Notes under the pieces: model-generated | The model's input: only the letters and a program-made list of their open reading frames with translations | Database searches by the model: none | Told to the model about the DNA's origin: nothing | Shown here: positions 53,628 to 63,600 of the stretch, piece after piece | Numbering within the stretch: position 1 is the first letter of the stretch | How the letters are laid out: every line of letters begins with the position of its first letter | Made by a program: the position numbers and the translations under genes | Source of the DNA: Liopterus haemorrhoidalis | Lineage: Eukaryota > Arthropoda > Insecta > Coleoptera > Dytiscidae | DNA: 64,000 bases | Direction: 5' to 3' | Assembly (NCBI GenBank): GCA_963971575.1 | Contig: OZ020624.1 | Location: 3,663,001-3,727,000 of the forward strand

Positions 53628-54265
53628 ATCGCAGCCCATACGGTCACTTTAGGCGAATGTAGGGGTTTCTGATGTTTGCGTTTCGGATTCGTTGCACTCC
53701 AGTAGCGGCAGTTCTGCTTATTTACGTGGCCATTAAGATGAAAATGAGCTTCATCCGAAAACAAAATGTTGGTAAACGTTGAAAATCACTCAATCACCTG
53801 ATTTACGAAATTAAGCCTCTGACTGGCATCTTGGGGCTTTAATTCTTGCACCAATTGAATTTTGTAGGGGTGCAGCTTTAGGTCTTTGTGCATAATGCGA
53901 TGTAATGATGATCTATGCACATTTAAAGCATTTGCGCGCTTCCGAATTGAAAGGTTCGGGTCGTCACGAACAGACTGCTTAACATTCTCCACGTTTTCTA
54001 CCGTTCTTGATGACCTAGGTCGCCCGGATTTTGATTTATCCAGCGTTGTACCAGTCACTTCAAACTTTTTAACCCAATGTCGAATGAGAGGAATGCTTGG
54101 CGCATCATTTAAGTGGCGAAAACCTCGAATACTGCAGAATTTTCTACGCGCTACAGTCGCCGAATCACCGTTTTTGTAAAACTCTCGCACGCATAACGCG
54201 CGGTCTGCTCCCGAGAAACGCTCCATAGCGACTGAATTCCCAAGAGCCAGGCTACCGATTGACAT
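53628..54265 (-). pseudogene. DD41D transposase, N-terminal half
   Basis: The frame is open from MSIGSLAL to QVIE, where CGA has become TGA (the Arg after VIE). It then continues in frame through FSDEAHFHL to the deletion. It would encode only the DNA-binding half. Very similar to the other copies. Confidence 0.9.
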
Positions 54266-54341
54266 AACCCCCGCGCCCCTCGGATACGTTGCGTTCACGC
54301 AGTAAGCTAAATAAATATAAAATTTCTTTTGAGACACCTTG
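53628..54341 (-). mobile_element. DD41D mariner, copy 4, 3' half deleted
   Basis: The 5' TIR is intact (54312-54341, TA at 54342-54343). Sequence runs to the AAMSA codons and stops at about 53628, where AT-rich DNA begins. About half of the element, including the right TIR and two catalytic Asp codons, is missing. Confidence 0.92.
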
Positions 54342-54343
54342 TA

Positions 54344-55040
54344 TTTAGTTTATCACAAACTATTGGCAAAAAACCTTTATTTTATTTATAGTACCTTCAT
54401 TTACCATGTAATAAATTATCTACTATTATATAATGGTTTTGTTATATATATTTTTAATTTAAAAATCTGTTTCATTTATATAATTACAAAATAAAAACTG
54501 TTTTTATTCTATAAATGAAAACAATATAAACTCATAATTATTTCATAAATTCATTCATTAATCAACGCTATTGTGCTAAAAAATATTCATTAAATTAATT
54601 ATTGAATCCCAAAATTGCAGAAAATATCAAATTATTAAATAATAAAAAATAAATTGAAATTCGAACTACCCACGCGTGTACTTTTGTATTTCAATATATT
54701 ATATTTATTGAAAATTTACAAGTAAATTTAAAAAAAAAAATAGCTAAAAAATTTTCCATTTGTAAAACCACAGATATTAGAATTTATTGAAAATATCCTG
54801 TTAAATGAATATAATTGCCTGCAAAAATTCAATTAAAAATTGTTACTAATTTCATTTCAGATTATTTAGTATAACAAATTTGTAAGAAGTCGTTCTTTTG
54901 CTTAAACGTCAACAATGGTTTTTCCTTGGCCTAAGTAAGTTTTATAAATTTCTGTAAATATAAATTTAAGAGTCCGATTAAAAAAATATTACCTTGTAGG
55001 TTCCAAATCCTAATTTTTAGCTTCCTTATGACATATAGAC
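54344..55040. other. Very AT-rich stretch
   Basis: Low-complexity A and T rich sequence. No gene, element end or structured repeat seen. Confidence 0.4.
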
Positions 55041-55338
55041 CTTTAAACACGTCTTCCAACAACATCGCTCCACAGTACACTTAATTGACTGTAGTTAGCA
55101 CGTCTGTTATCCTTAATAATTCTTTTCAATGTTTGTCATTGTCCGTCAGTGTAGTTTTCTTCACGTACTAGGGCTTTGGGGCAACTTAACCACTTGTTTT
55201 GTACAACTTTACAATATTTCTAATACTGTATCTTGACAAACCTAATAATTTTCCGATTTCGGAATTGGTTTTTCCGGTTTTTGCTGAGTTCACAATGATT
55301 AACCGTATTTGTTCATCAATAGCTTTGCCTCTGCCCAT
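55041..55338 (-). pseudogene. Tc1-like transposase N-terminal fragment (second Tc1 lineage)
   Basis: Reading from the ATG at 55338: MGRGKAIDEQIRLIIVNSAK, TGKTNSEIGKLLGLSRYSIR, NIVKLYKTSG, then a stop, and in another frame RIIKDNRRANYSQLSVLWSD. This is the first helix-turn-helix of a Tc1 transposase followed by the start of the second. The catalytic domain is absent. It differs from the 33237 protein, so it is a separate lineage. Confidence 0.82.
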
Positions 55339-56480
55339 GTTTTAAAGTTATTTAGACTTAATACATCACAGTCAATAAACTAACTTTGTTTTCCAACGCC
55401 TACTACGCAAAGCTACCGCAAAAACCCAGTTATTTTATATACAGTACAAAAATACATGAACTCAAAAAATACGTTTGTTTTACGAATATTATTTTTATAA
55501 TCACAAATTAAATATTACGGAATATATTTTGACCCCTTTGCTTTTAATATGATTATATTGTCATAAAATGTACAAAGCGGCATTTACTTTTACTTATTAT
55601 TTAATAATTTCTAAAGAAACTGAAAATTTTATAGCTGGGCCAACTGAAAGTGGACAGGGGTCGTAGATAATATTCAGGTTACCTGCCTAAGCTGAAGATA
55701 TCATTGAACTGTAGACGACATTAGCTGGTAGCTAGAGCTTTTTATAAAATCATCTTCAACACGTTGGTTCCAGTATGAATTTAAAAAAGCTTCCTACTTA
55801 TTAATTATGAGTTTTGATATAAAAACCATTGTTCTATTGACACATTTCTTGGAGATACCAAATTCAGAACGCACATTAAATTTTTGTAACCGAATCAGAG
55901 TGCTACACAGAACTGGAAATTTAGTTCTCACATTTATTTTCTACAATGTTTCCACAGGCAAACCAAAGTGAATCTATCTCTAAGCTTGAAAATCCGATCC
56001 TTCATAAAATATGAAAAGTAAACCACAGAAAACAAATCCATTTTGGACACACCTGACATAATCTGAAACTACTCAGTGCTGATCGGCTTACAAGAACATC
56101 AGTGACGTCAGAGTCCGTCTACGGATACCTCACAGATGGCATTTCCCACCAGAGGAGCCACCGTAGCTTTTAAGAGCAACCCGAACCCTCAGCAAACCAA
56201 CATAGGGAGAGAATGATACTGGTCAAGCAACGATAAAAAGCTGGATTAACTCCCAAAGAGGACGATTAACGTCAATAACAAGGATGCAACGGGATTAAAT
56301 ATATTTCTACAACACTGCATAAAGGATTCTGTAAATACTTTTCATAAAATTGTATGAAAGTAGCGTATTGGCAAAAGCAGATATACACAAAAACAGGGGC
56401 GGATACAACCGACGAGCTTCCGGGCATATTCCCGGTGGGCCGATCACTAAATGGGCCGGTTGGGCCGATTATAAAAAAAA
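55339..56480. other. Unassigned stretch
   Basis: No recognised gene. Some sequence at 56050-56250 is less AT-rich but matches nothing I recognise. GGGCCGATCAC and GGGCCGGTTGGGCCGATT lie near 56436-56470. Confidence 0.35.
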
Positions 56481-57425
56481 AATTGATGTGAAGTGTGAAT
56501 TTTCACACATTTCAGGGTTTCGCAGGTATTTAGTAAGTGAATAATGATTATTTGGGATGCCAAAACAAATTTTATGTTAAAATATTTTTTTTTGTTAATT
56601 TTAATTCGAATGCCTAATACCATTATGTAGGTTTCTAAATATGTGCAGTATTTTTTTAATATAGCAAGGTTCAAAGAGATTTTGAAAATTGCGCTTATGG
56701 CTTCCATTGGTTGTTTTAGTCATAAGCCCCGCCCTTCTGATTTCGTGTATTTATAGGAATATAAATAGCAGTATAGCAGAAATATATTTAGGCACTAATA
56801 TGATACAGACATTATAACACATGACATAACATATATCTTATTTTTTACTTGTATCCATGGTATTATATATAAGTTACTTGGTTGTAAGTCCAAGAGTATT
56901 CAATTACAACAATTTCCACTGCTTATTAAATTTACCCTTTTAAAAATTAAATGCAATATTTGCCCAAATATAACTAGAACTTTGAAAAAATAATTTAGAC
57001 AAAATAAAAATGCTAAAAAAACAGAAAAAATTAAATTGCTTCGAAGCCGGATTGAACTCGAGTTTGCAAATTAGAACGCCAGTATTCTAAGCATTACACC
57101 ATTGAAGCGCTCTGTTTATTGTACTACATAATATCATTAAATATTTTACATGGTCAAGCAAAAAACACAAAACATGCGTTATTTTCCGAAAACATAATCT
57201 GATCAAAAATTCCTGTTGTACTATTTCGGTTCCCACAAATGTACATTACTTAGAATTTTTCAGATTTTTAGTTTAAACCATCTGGGCTACAGGGTGTGGG
57301 ACAAAAAATTTTTGCACAATTTTGGCAAAAATTGCATCAAAATAATTTATTTTGTAAAAATTAAATTTTGATCGTTAATCTACGTACTAAGGGCTTTCAT
57401 TTGATACCCTACTTCCAATTCATGT
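56481..57425 (-). mobile_element. Helentron-like (HINE type A) element, empty-site paralogue
   Basis: It starts at the hairpin end (AATTGATGTGAAGTGTGAAT, then TTTCACACATTTCAGGGTTT and CGCAGGTATTTAGTAAGTG). The tRNA-like module is at 57037-57113. The block CTACAGGGTGTGGGACAAAA follows, and it is cut at about 57425 before the GTCT end. It is collinear with both halves of the 14780-23337 element and is uninterrupted at 56811-56813 (ATT), where the other has the 7.4-kb insertion. Confidence 0.88.
57037..57113 (-). other. tRNA-like module inside Helentron-like element
   Basis: Inverted homologue of 15326-15400. The minus strand has GCGCTTCAATGGTGTAATGC, TTAGAATACTGGCGTTCTAA and GAGTTCAATCCGGCTTCGAA. 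The A-box-like and B-box-like parts are conserved between the two copies. Confidence 0.6.
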
Positions 57426-57891
57426 TTTAATTTGCGTACATGTTTTGCGAGTTTGCATGCATTGGGTTTACATGCGTAAGGTTGGATACCACCGGTCTAC
57501 ATACATATAAAAAATATACCTACAGTATACACCTACATATATATGTACATATGTATGTGTTTCCATATTGTATATATGTAGAAGCACATTTTACATAACA
57601 ATGACGCATTATAAAATTAACAAAAATTTCTACAAATACCTTTTCATTCTCTCCAATTTTGGTATCCATAGAATCCAAACACCAAAGTCCACAATATCAC
57701 ACACTTTTTCAAGTTCACTTTGCACTTTTACCACTTAAAAATAACTAAAAACGACAGACACAATGCAAACGCCACTTGCAAAAATCTCGCGTCACTACTA
57801 ATCAAGATGGCTGACCCTGATAAAGCTCATTAAGGAATATAGTCATTAAAAATTAATAGATAAGGAACAGAATTGCTTAAAATAATTCTTA
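57426..57891. other. Unassigned stretch
   Basis: A patch rich in TACATATGTATGTG-like alternation (57500-57570), otherwise no recognised feature. Confidence 0.4.
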
Positions 57892-58130
57892 ATGAGCCAA
57901 CGGAGTGTCCGAGCGCATTAAGTCGTGCGGTTTTAGACTGCTAGAATCAGTCTGAACTGGGCGGTCGGTGTTTCGAGCCTCCTTCGTTGGTGATATTATT
58001 CGGGCGAGAATAATATGTTTACATTACTCCCATTTTCACAATCATTCACCTCTCATCCAGGTGTAGGAGCTCGCCCCCTGGCATCGGCGATTAGCCTCGT
58101 TGCAGAAATAGGCCGATGTAAAAAAAAAAC
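57892..58130 (+). mobile_element. tRNA-derived SINE, full-length
   Basis: The head resembles a type II (Leu/Ser-like) tRNA: A-box-like TGTCCGAGCGCATTAAG (57906-57922) and B-box-like TGTTTCGAGCC (57969-57979). The body follows (TATTATTCGGGCGAGAATAA, CTCGCCCCCTGGCATCGG, TAGCCTCGTTGCAGAAATAG) with a poly(A) tail at 58120-58130. Two partial copies lie at 9428 and 10196. Confidence 0.85.
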
Positions 58131-58538
58131 TTATGCACACGAAACATTGTTTCTACTTTAGGCCGTACATTTTCAAAACAACACACTGCGCAGAAACGAG
58201 TTTTTTACTTAAAGCTTACTGCGTCTGCGCGCACGCAAAGCAGTGGCGTGGTGTATAACTTATTATTTTATAATTCAGCTGTTTGTTTGGTACCTTGTTG
58301 GTGTTTTGGACCGCCACTGGTAAAATAGCTGAAGTTCGCGTCGATTTGATGACTCATTGTGTTGTTTCGAAAATGAACGGCCTCTACCTACCAGTCACTC
58401 GATGTAAATGCGCATGAAAAATGCGTGCTTGACTGTTCAAAAATACCGATAGGAGAACCGCATATGAAACATGGAAAGTTGACACGAATGATTTCAAGAA
58501 CTGGACCCCTGGAGTTGAACTCTTTAATTTATTTGTGT
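58131..58538. other. Unassigned stretch
   Basis: No recognised family. CpG-containing sequence near 58210-58250 (CTGCGTCTGCGCGCACGCAA) stands out. Confidence 0.35.
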
Positions 58539-58546
58539 GGTTGACC

Positions 58547-58700
58547 CAGAGGCGGATTTAACGGCGGGCGGACAGGGCGCACGCCCGGGGCCCCGACCTC
58601 TACAGGGCCCCGCAAAAACCTAACTTTACACTTTTTTCTAATTGAGGGGCCGAATATTCTTACTGAGCCCGGGGCTTTAACTGACCTAAATCCGCCACTG
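58547..58700. mobile_element. 154-bp hAT-like MITE, left copy
   Basis: Ends CAGAGGCGGATTTA and TAAATCCGCCACTG are inverted with one mismatch. The interior has GGGGCC- and GGGCCCCGCAAAAACCTAAC-like sequence. Same length and orientation as 60181-60334. Confidence 0.88.
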
Positions 58701-60172
58701 AATAGTGAGACTCTACTTTTGAGCCCCAATAGTAAATCTCATTCAAATCAGTCAATAAATAAGAGTTACAGACGCATTTCGAAGTTGAGGGCCTCTTGAG
58801 GCCCTTGTTCTGTTCATATTCTATTTTCCTACATCTGTGCTTAAAAATTACCTGATTTTCCATTCCCAACGATATCGGTCCATAAATAAGCAATTTACAG
58901 CCCTGCTCATGTTTTAGCAAAAACTGGTGCATCATTTAGACAAATTTTAAAATTTATCAATAAAACTCTACTTTCGATCCCCGATAGTAAATCTCATCCA
59001 AATTAGTCAATATATACGGAAGTTATACACATTTTCAACTTTGTGGGCCTCTTGAGGCCCGCGTGCACCACATGTTTCATTTTCGTGCACCTAAGTTTAA
59101 AGATTACCTAATTTTACATCCCGGTGCAAAGTCTCAACGATATCGGCCCATAAATAAGCGAGTAATAGCCATGCTCTACTTTCGACCGAAACTGGAGCAG
59201 AATTTTTTGTCAAAGTCCGAATTTGGCACTTTTAAGGATACAGGCAGAAGCATCTTAATGTACTGATTCCAGAAGTGTGATTTTTTTGAAAATCGGTTCA
59301 TAAATAAGGGAATTATAGGCATTTGAACTAGTTTTCATTTAATCCGCGGTCTAGTTCGCGGATTAAGACTGAAACTAGACCGGATTAAGGGAAAACTAGT
59401 TCAAATAGCTATAAGTTTCTTATTTATGAACCGATTTTGAAAAACATCACAATTCTGGAATCAGGACTTGAAGATGCTTCTGCCTGTACCCTCAAAAGTG
59501 CCAAATTCGGACTTTGATAAAAAATTCTGCTCCAGTTTCAGCCGAAAGTAGAGCACGGCTATTACTCGCTTATTTATGGACCGATATCGTTGAGATTTTG
59601 CACCGGGGTGTAGAATTAGGTAATCTTTAAGTGTAGGTGCACGAAAGTTAAATATACGAAGCTCGGGGGCCTCCGGAGGCCCGCAAATTTAAAAATTATC
59701 CATAATTTGCTTATTTTACGAGCAGATTTTATTTAAATTTCTTATAAGGTCACAAAATTACACATGTGATGTAGAGGGATGCTAAAAAGTTTAAAAAAAT
59801 ATTTCAGTTTCGGCCGAAAGTAGAGCACGGCTATTACTTGCTTATTTATGGACCGATATCGTTGAGATTTTGCACCTGTGTGTAGAATTAGGTAATCTTT
59901 AAACGTAGGTGCAGGAAAGTTAGATATATAAAGCACAGAGGCCTCCGGAGGCCTCCAAATTTAAGAAATGTCTTTAACTCGCTTATTTATGAACAGATTT
60001 CATTGGAATTCGGTATGATGTTGTATATGAATTCAGAAAGATGTTGGAAATTAAATACAGTTGCTCCAGTTTTTGCCAAAATTAAATCAGGGCTAAAATC
60101 CGATTGTTTTGGTCTTAATCTTTTTTTAAAAATGTTTTTGGGGGAGAGCTGAAAAGGGATAAGAGGGATGTT
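58701..60172. repeat. Palindromic array of about 265-bp units
   Basis: Two units run forward (58701-59356) and two inverted (59373-60060). Every unit has a GGCCTCNNGAGGCC palindrome (58789, 59046, 59668, 59940) and CGATATCGGNCCATAAATAA or its complement (58873, 59140, 59570, 59843). The inner arms (59046-59356 and 59373-59690) are close reverse complements with a loop of about 16 nt. No coding potential is recognised. Confidence 0.88.
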
Positions 60173-60180
60173 ATTAGTAA

Positions 60181-60334
60181 CAGAGGCGGATTTTACAGCG
60201 GGCGCACCGGGCGCGCACCCGGGGCCCCAACCTGTAATGGGCCCCGCAAAAACCTAACTTTACACTTTTTTCTAATTGAGGGGCCCAATATTCTTACTAC
60301 GCTCGGGGCCTTAACTGACCTAAATCCGCCACTG
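60181..60334. mobile_element. 154-bp hAT-like MITE, right copy
   Basis: Same ends and length as the left copy, with scattered substitutions concentrated in the GC-rich half. It is followed directly by GGTTGACC. Confidence 0.88.
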
Positions 60335-60643
60335 GGTTGACCAATATTGTTGTACAGAGATAATGCCTAAGGCCGCGAACATACAGAAAGCTGGTAAATC
60401 AGCGCTGACAATCGGTACCGAAAACAAGCCTACTGGGTTACTGGTTGAGCACACGCTAAACGCTGATATTGCATGTAACACTGACAGATGACATAACCTA
60501 TATATTGAAGTTATTATTTATTTTTTCCTATTTATCGTACATTTTTTAATTATATTGGCCTAGCATAGAGTGAACGCTAGTTTTGAAAGTGTATAGCTAT
60601 ATTTTTCGTATAGTGGCTCAATTATATGTTGAAATAAGTGAAA

Positions 60644-61489
60644 ATTGATGTGAAGTGTGAATATTCACACATTTCAGGGTTTCGCAGGTATATAATAAGT
60701 GAAGGCGGTATGCTGAGTGTGTAGGACAAATTTTACTTTGTAGTAGTCACGGCAAATTGAACGATATTTTTTAAATAATTTATCGTCCGTTAATCATATA
60801 ATAAGATAATTATTAAATTTACGCTCTTAAAAATTAAAAACAACATTTGTCAAAATATAACTAGAATTTTGACAAAATAATTTCAAAATAATAAAAATGC
60901 AAAAAAAAAAGAAAAAATAAAATTCACTCAGTACTCGAACTCGAAACCCTTCGTTTACCAGCGAGTTTTAGCTTACGACACCAGTGCTCTAACCAATAAC
61001 GCCACCGTACGCCTTGCATGTGATTGTCTTACATTGGTATAACTTTTGTACTTTGTGAACCAAAAACCACAAAAAATGCGTTATTTTCCGAAAACATAAT
61101 CTGATCAAAAATTCCTGTTGTACTATTTCGGTTCACACCAATATACATTACTTAGAATTTTTTTAGATTTTAGTTTAAACCATCTGGGCTATAGGGTGTG
61201 GGACAAAATTTTTTTTGCACATATTTGTCAAAAATCGCCTCAAAATAATTTATTTTTCAAAAATAAAAATTTGATCGTTAATCCACGTACTAAGGGCTTT
61301 CAATTGATACCCTACTCATAATTTAAAAAAAATATTTTTGTTTTCGATGAGCACATATTTGTTTATATTTTTAGGGGGGTATGTTTTTTAGATGTTTTAG
61401 TATTTTTCCTATATGCGGGTTAAAGAGTTGTATAAGCATGCCAAATTTCAACTCTCTAGGTTTAGCCGTTTGGCTACAATTTTTACCGA

Positions 61490-61583
<94 letters not shown>

Positions 61584-61634
61584 GACAAAATGACGGTATA
61601 AGGGTTTTTTGGTCATACTTACAAAACCCTAAAA
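60644..61634 (-). mobile_element. Helentron-like (HINE type A) element, complete
   Basis: The hairpin end is ATTGATGTGAAGTGTGAATA, TTCACACATTTCAGGGTTTC and GCAGGTATATAATAAGTG. The GTCT end (minus strand) is TTTTTAGGGTTTTGTAAGTA and TGACCAAAAAACCC, with a GACA tract at 61493-61580. Subterminal AGGGTTTYGYARGTAT repeats are inverted at the two ends. The tRNA-like module is at 60925-61015. No TSD is visible, as expected for rolling-circle insertion. This is the clearest complete copy. Confidence 0.88.
60925..61015 (-). other. tRNA-like module inside Helentron-like element (best preserved)
   Basis: The minus strand reads TACGGTGGCGTTATTGGTTA, GAGCACTGGTGTCGTAAGC, then GGGTTTCGAGTTCGAGTAC. This has A-box character, an anticodon-loop-like TGTCGTAAG (CGT, Thr-like) and a B-box-like GTTCGAGT. 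The acceptor stem does not close well, so a working tRNA is unlikely. Confidence 0.65.
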
Positions 61635-61844
61635 ATGGCGAGTTCTTATTCATTTTTGGATGAATTGTTTCTTACAGAATCACTATATTTAAAAATGGAA
61701 CCAAAAAGAGAAGGTATACATGCAATAAACCAAGAGAGACGTAAATATGAGGAATACCACCACCTTTTTCCTCAATTAAAAGAAGATGATTTTTTGAATA
61801 TTTTTTTGAATATTTTTTTGTTTTGGCGCTGTCAAATTGCTTAA
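61635..61844 (+). pseudogene. Harbinger transposase N-terminal remnant
   Basis: MASSYSFLDELFLTESLYLK is followed by INQERRKYEEYHHLFPQLKE and DDFLNIF. The pattern INQ.R...GE(Y/F)HHLFP.L..D...FF.YFRM is typical of the N terminus of PIF/Harbinger nucleases in arthropods. After about 55 residues the frame leaves the family. The DDE core is missing, so the element is non-autonomous. The Helentron-like insertion lies immediately upstream of the ATG. Confidence 0.72.
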
Positions 61845-62003
61845 ACTGCTTAAACGTTTCGGTAAGCTGGTAGCCGACAAAGACCGGCGCCGACCAGTAC
61901 ACAGCGTGTGCGGTTATATTTAAAAACATGGACAGATACTGCGGCAGATCAGCGCTTGTTGCCAGTAAAGCCGGTTCCGGCTACCTGTATGTTGGCGGCC
62001 TAA

Positions 62004-62526
62004 CGTTCCTATTGTATTTTATGACTCACATTGTAGAATTTTCACTATCTATTATGTGCAAGTTTAAATACAAACACACTGTATATTAATCGTAAAAAAA
62101 ATGATTAATGAAGTCTGTTTGATAGAGATAAAGCCATCCCTTATTTACTTAACTTTCTATTTTCTATATCCTTTTTTCCCGTGACTTGTTTTACTGGAAG
62201 TAACATTCCTTTGACATTCTTGACTTGTGGATTTGATTGTTTTCCTACCGAAATCACTTGAGTGTGAAACAGGATATCAGCAATCAGGACACGGGGGGAG
62301 GGCGGGTGTCTGTCTGCAGAGGTAGCGGGATCAAACCAGTAGACCGAGGGAAGTATTTAAACAGTTAATTCACTGTTTCTCAATGTGAGAATCGCGAACC
62401 ACCGATGTTCACTGAATTGTTTTATTGCTCCTGAGGTAGTTCATTACTAGGATGGCCAGAAAGTATATTTCAAAGTTGCCGTTTTATACCAAGATCTTTC
62501 TTAACATTTTCTTTAACAAAGTATGT
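62004..62526. other. Unassigned stretch
   Basis: No gene recognised. A GC-rich patch GACACGGGGGGAGGGCGGGT (62298-62317) stands out. Confidence 0.35.
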
Positions 62527-62683
62527 TTTTACCGACCGCCAACATATATAAGGGAGGTATTGTGATCATACTGATTGTGACATTTCGAGATTTCGATGGA
62601 TCTCTACGAATTGAGGTCCCTACATAACGTTTTGACTATTTTTAGCATGATGTCTGTCGGTCTGTCCGTCTGACCGTCCGTCC

Positions 62684-62725
<42 letters not shown>

Positions 62726-63600
62726 CTGTCTGTGTACACGTGCAGAACAAATTCGGCTAAAAGTATTTTTATGAAACTTCATATTAAGCTTTTGACATCA
62801 ATGCCACGAGTTGATCAACTTTTGGTAAAAATCGGTTGACTAAAAATTCCTATTTTTAGTTAACTCGTGTCGATTTTAAGATTTATGCCAATATATCATA
62901 ACAAAAAATATTTCGAAAAAAATTATTTAACAAAATTTGCTACAAAAGCAATAACTAACAACTTTTATTTAAGATATTTTTTGATAAAACGAAAAATTTT
63001 TGAATTATTATTTTTTAAGTATCTATTTTTTATACTTATATATACGCCACCACAAGACCGACCGCCATCACAAATTACTTGTATAAAATACATTTTCGCA
63101 GCAGAGTAGAAATAGCTTGATCTAATATTTCCTAACAGAGATATTATTTATCATGACCACGGAAACGTTCCATATACATAAGTATGAAAAATTAGATACT
63201 TAGAAAAAATTTCGAAAATTTTTTCATTTTATCAAAAATGTCTCAAATAAAAGTTTTTAGTTATTGCATTTATAGCAACTCATGTTAAATAATTTTTTTC
63301 GAAATATTTTTCTGTTGCTAAATATGCGCAAAAATCTTAAAATCGACATGAGTAAACTCCCATTTTTAGTCAACCAATTTTTACCAAAAATTGATCAACT
63401 CGTGTCATTGATGTCCAAAGCTTAAATATGCAGTTTCATAAACATCCTTTTAGCCAAATTTGCTTTGCACGTGTACACAGACAGACAGACGGACGGACGG
63501 ACAGACGGCAGACGGACGGACGGAAAGACGGACGGACGGACAGACAGACCGACTGACATCATGTTAAAAATAGTCAAAACGTTATTATACTAAATCAATA
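62527..63600. mobile_element. Two Helentron-like (HINE type B) copies in inverted orientation
   Basis: The left copy reads forward: TTTTTACCGACCGCCAACAT, TGTCCGTCTG tract (62650-62740), CGTGCAGAACAAATTCGGCT and TTGATAAAACG at about 62990. The right copy (about 63215-63600) reads in reverse: ATCAAAAATGTCTCAAATAA, ACTCGTGTCATTGATGTC, a GACA/GACG tract (63478-63555), and ends near 63600. The centre (about 63000-63215) carries AAGACCGACCGCC and CATGACCACGGAAACGTTCC. The arrangement is an imperfect palindrome of about 1 kb. Confidence 0.78.

Larger units (their letters stand above)
58547..60334. mobile_element. Composite unit: two 154-bp MITEs enclosing a palindromic array, with 8-bp TSD
   Basis: GGTTGACC lies immediately left of the first MITE (58539-58546) and immediately right of the second (60335-60342). 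The inner flanks of the two MITEs differ from it (AATAGTGA at 58701-58708, ATTAGTAA at 60173-60180). The whole 1788-bp block therefore behaves as one insertion. The MITEs are direct repeats of each other. Their ends (CAGAGGCGGATTTA and TAAATCCGCCACTG) and the 8-bp TSD fit hAT. Confidence 0.85.
60371..62000 (+). mobile_element. PIF/Harbinger element relic with nested Helentron-like element
   Basis: The left end GGCCGCGAACATACAG and right end CTGTATGTTGGCGGCC are inverted with one mismatch. TAA flanks both (60368-60370 and 62001-62003). Further inverted similarity (CAGCGCTGA) extends inward. It retains the start of a Harbinger transposase gene (61635-61800) and has a Helentron-like element inserted just before that ATG. 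Confidence 0.9.

Noticed and set aside
57892..57980. Functional tRNA gene
   Set aside because: The tRNA-like head continues into a SINE body and poly(A), and partial copies exist elsewhere in the window.
61493..61580. Regular short repeats that might suggest a CRISPR-like array
   Set aside because: It is a 4-bp microsatellite with no spacers, in a eukaryotic transposon.
61371..61616. Cys-rich or Thr/Asp/Arg-rich ORFs (also 49746-49992 and 50366-50659)
   Set aside because: They are translations of GACA/GTCT microsatellites inside Helentron-like elements, open only because the repeat lacks stops.
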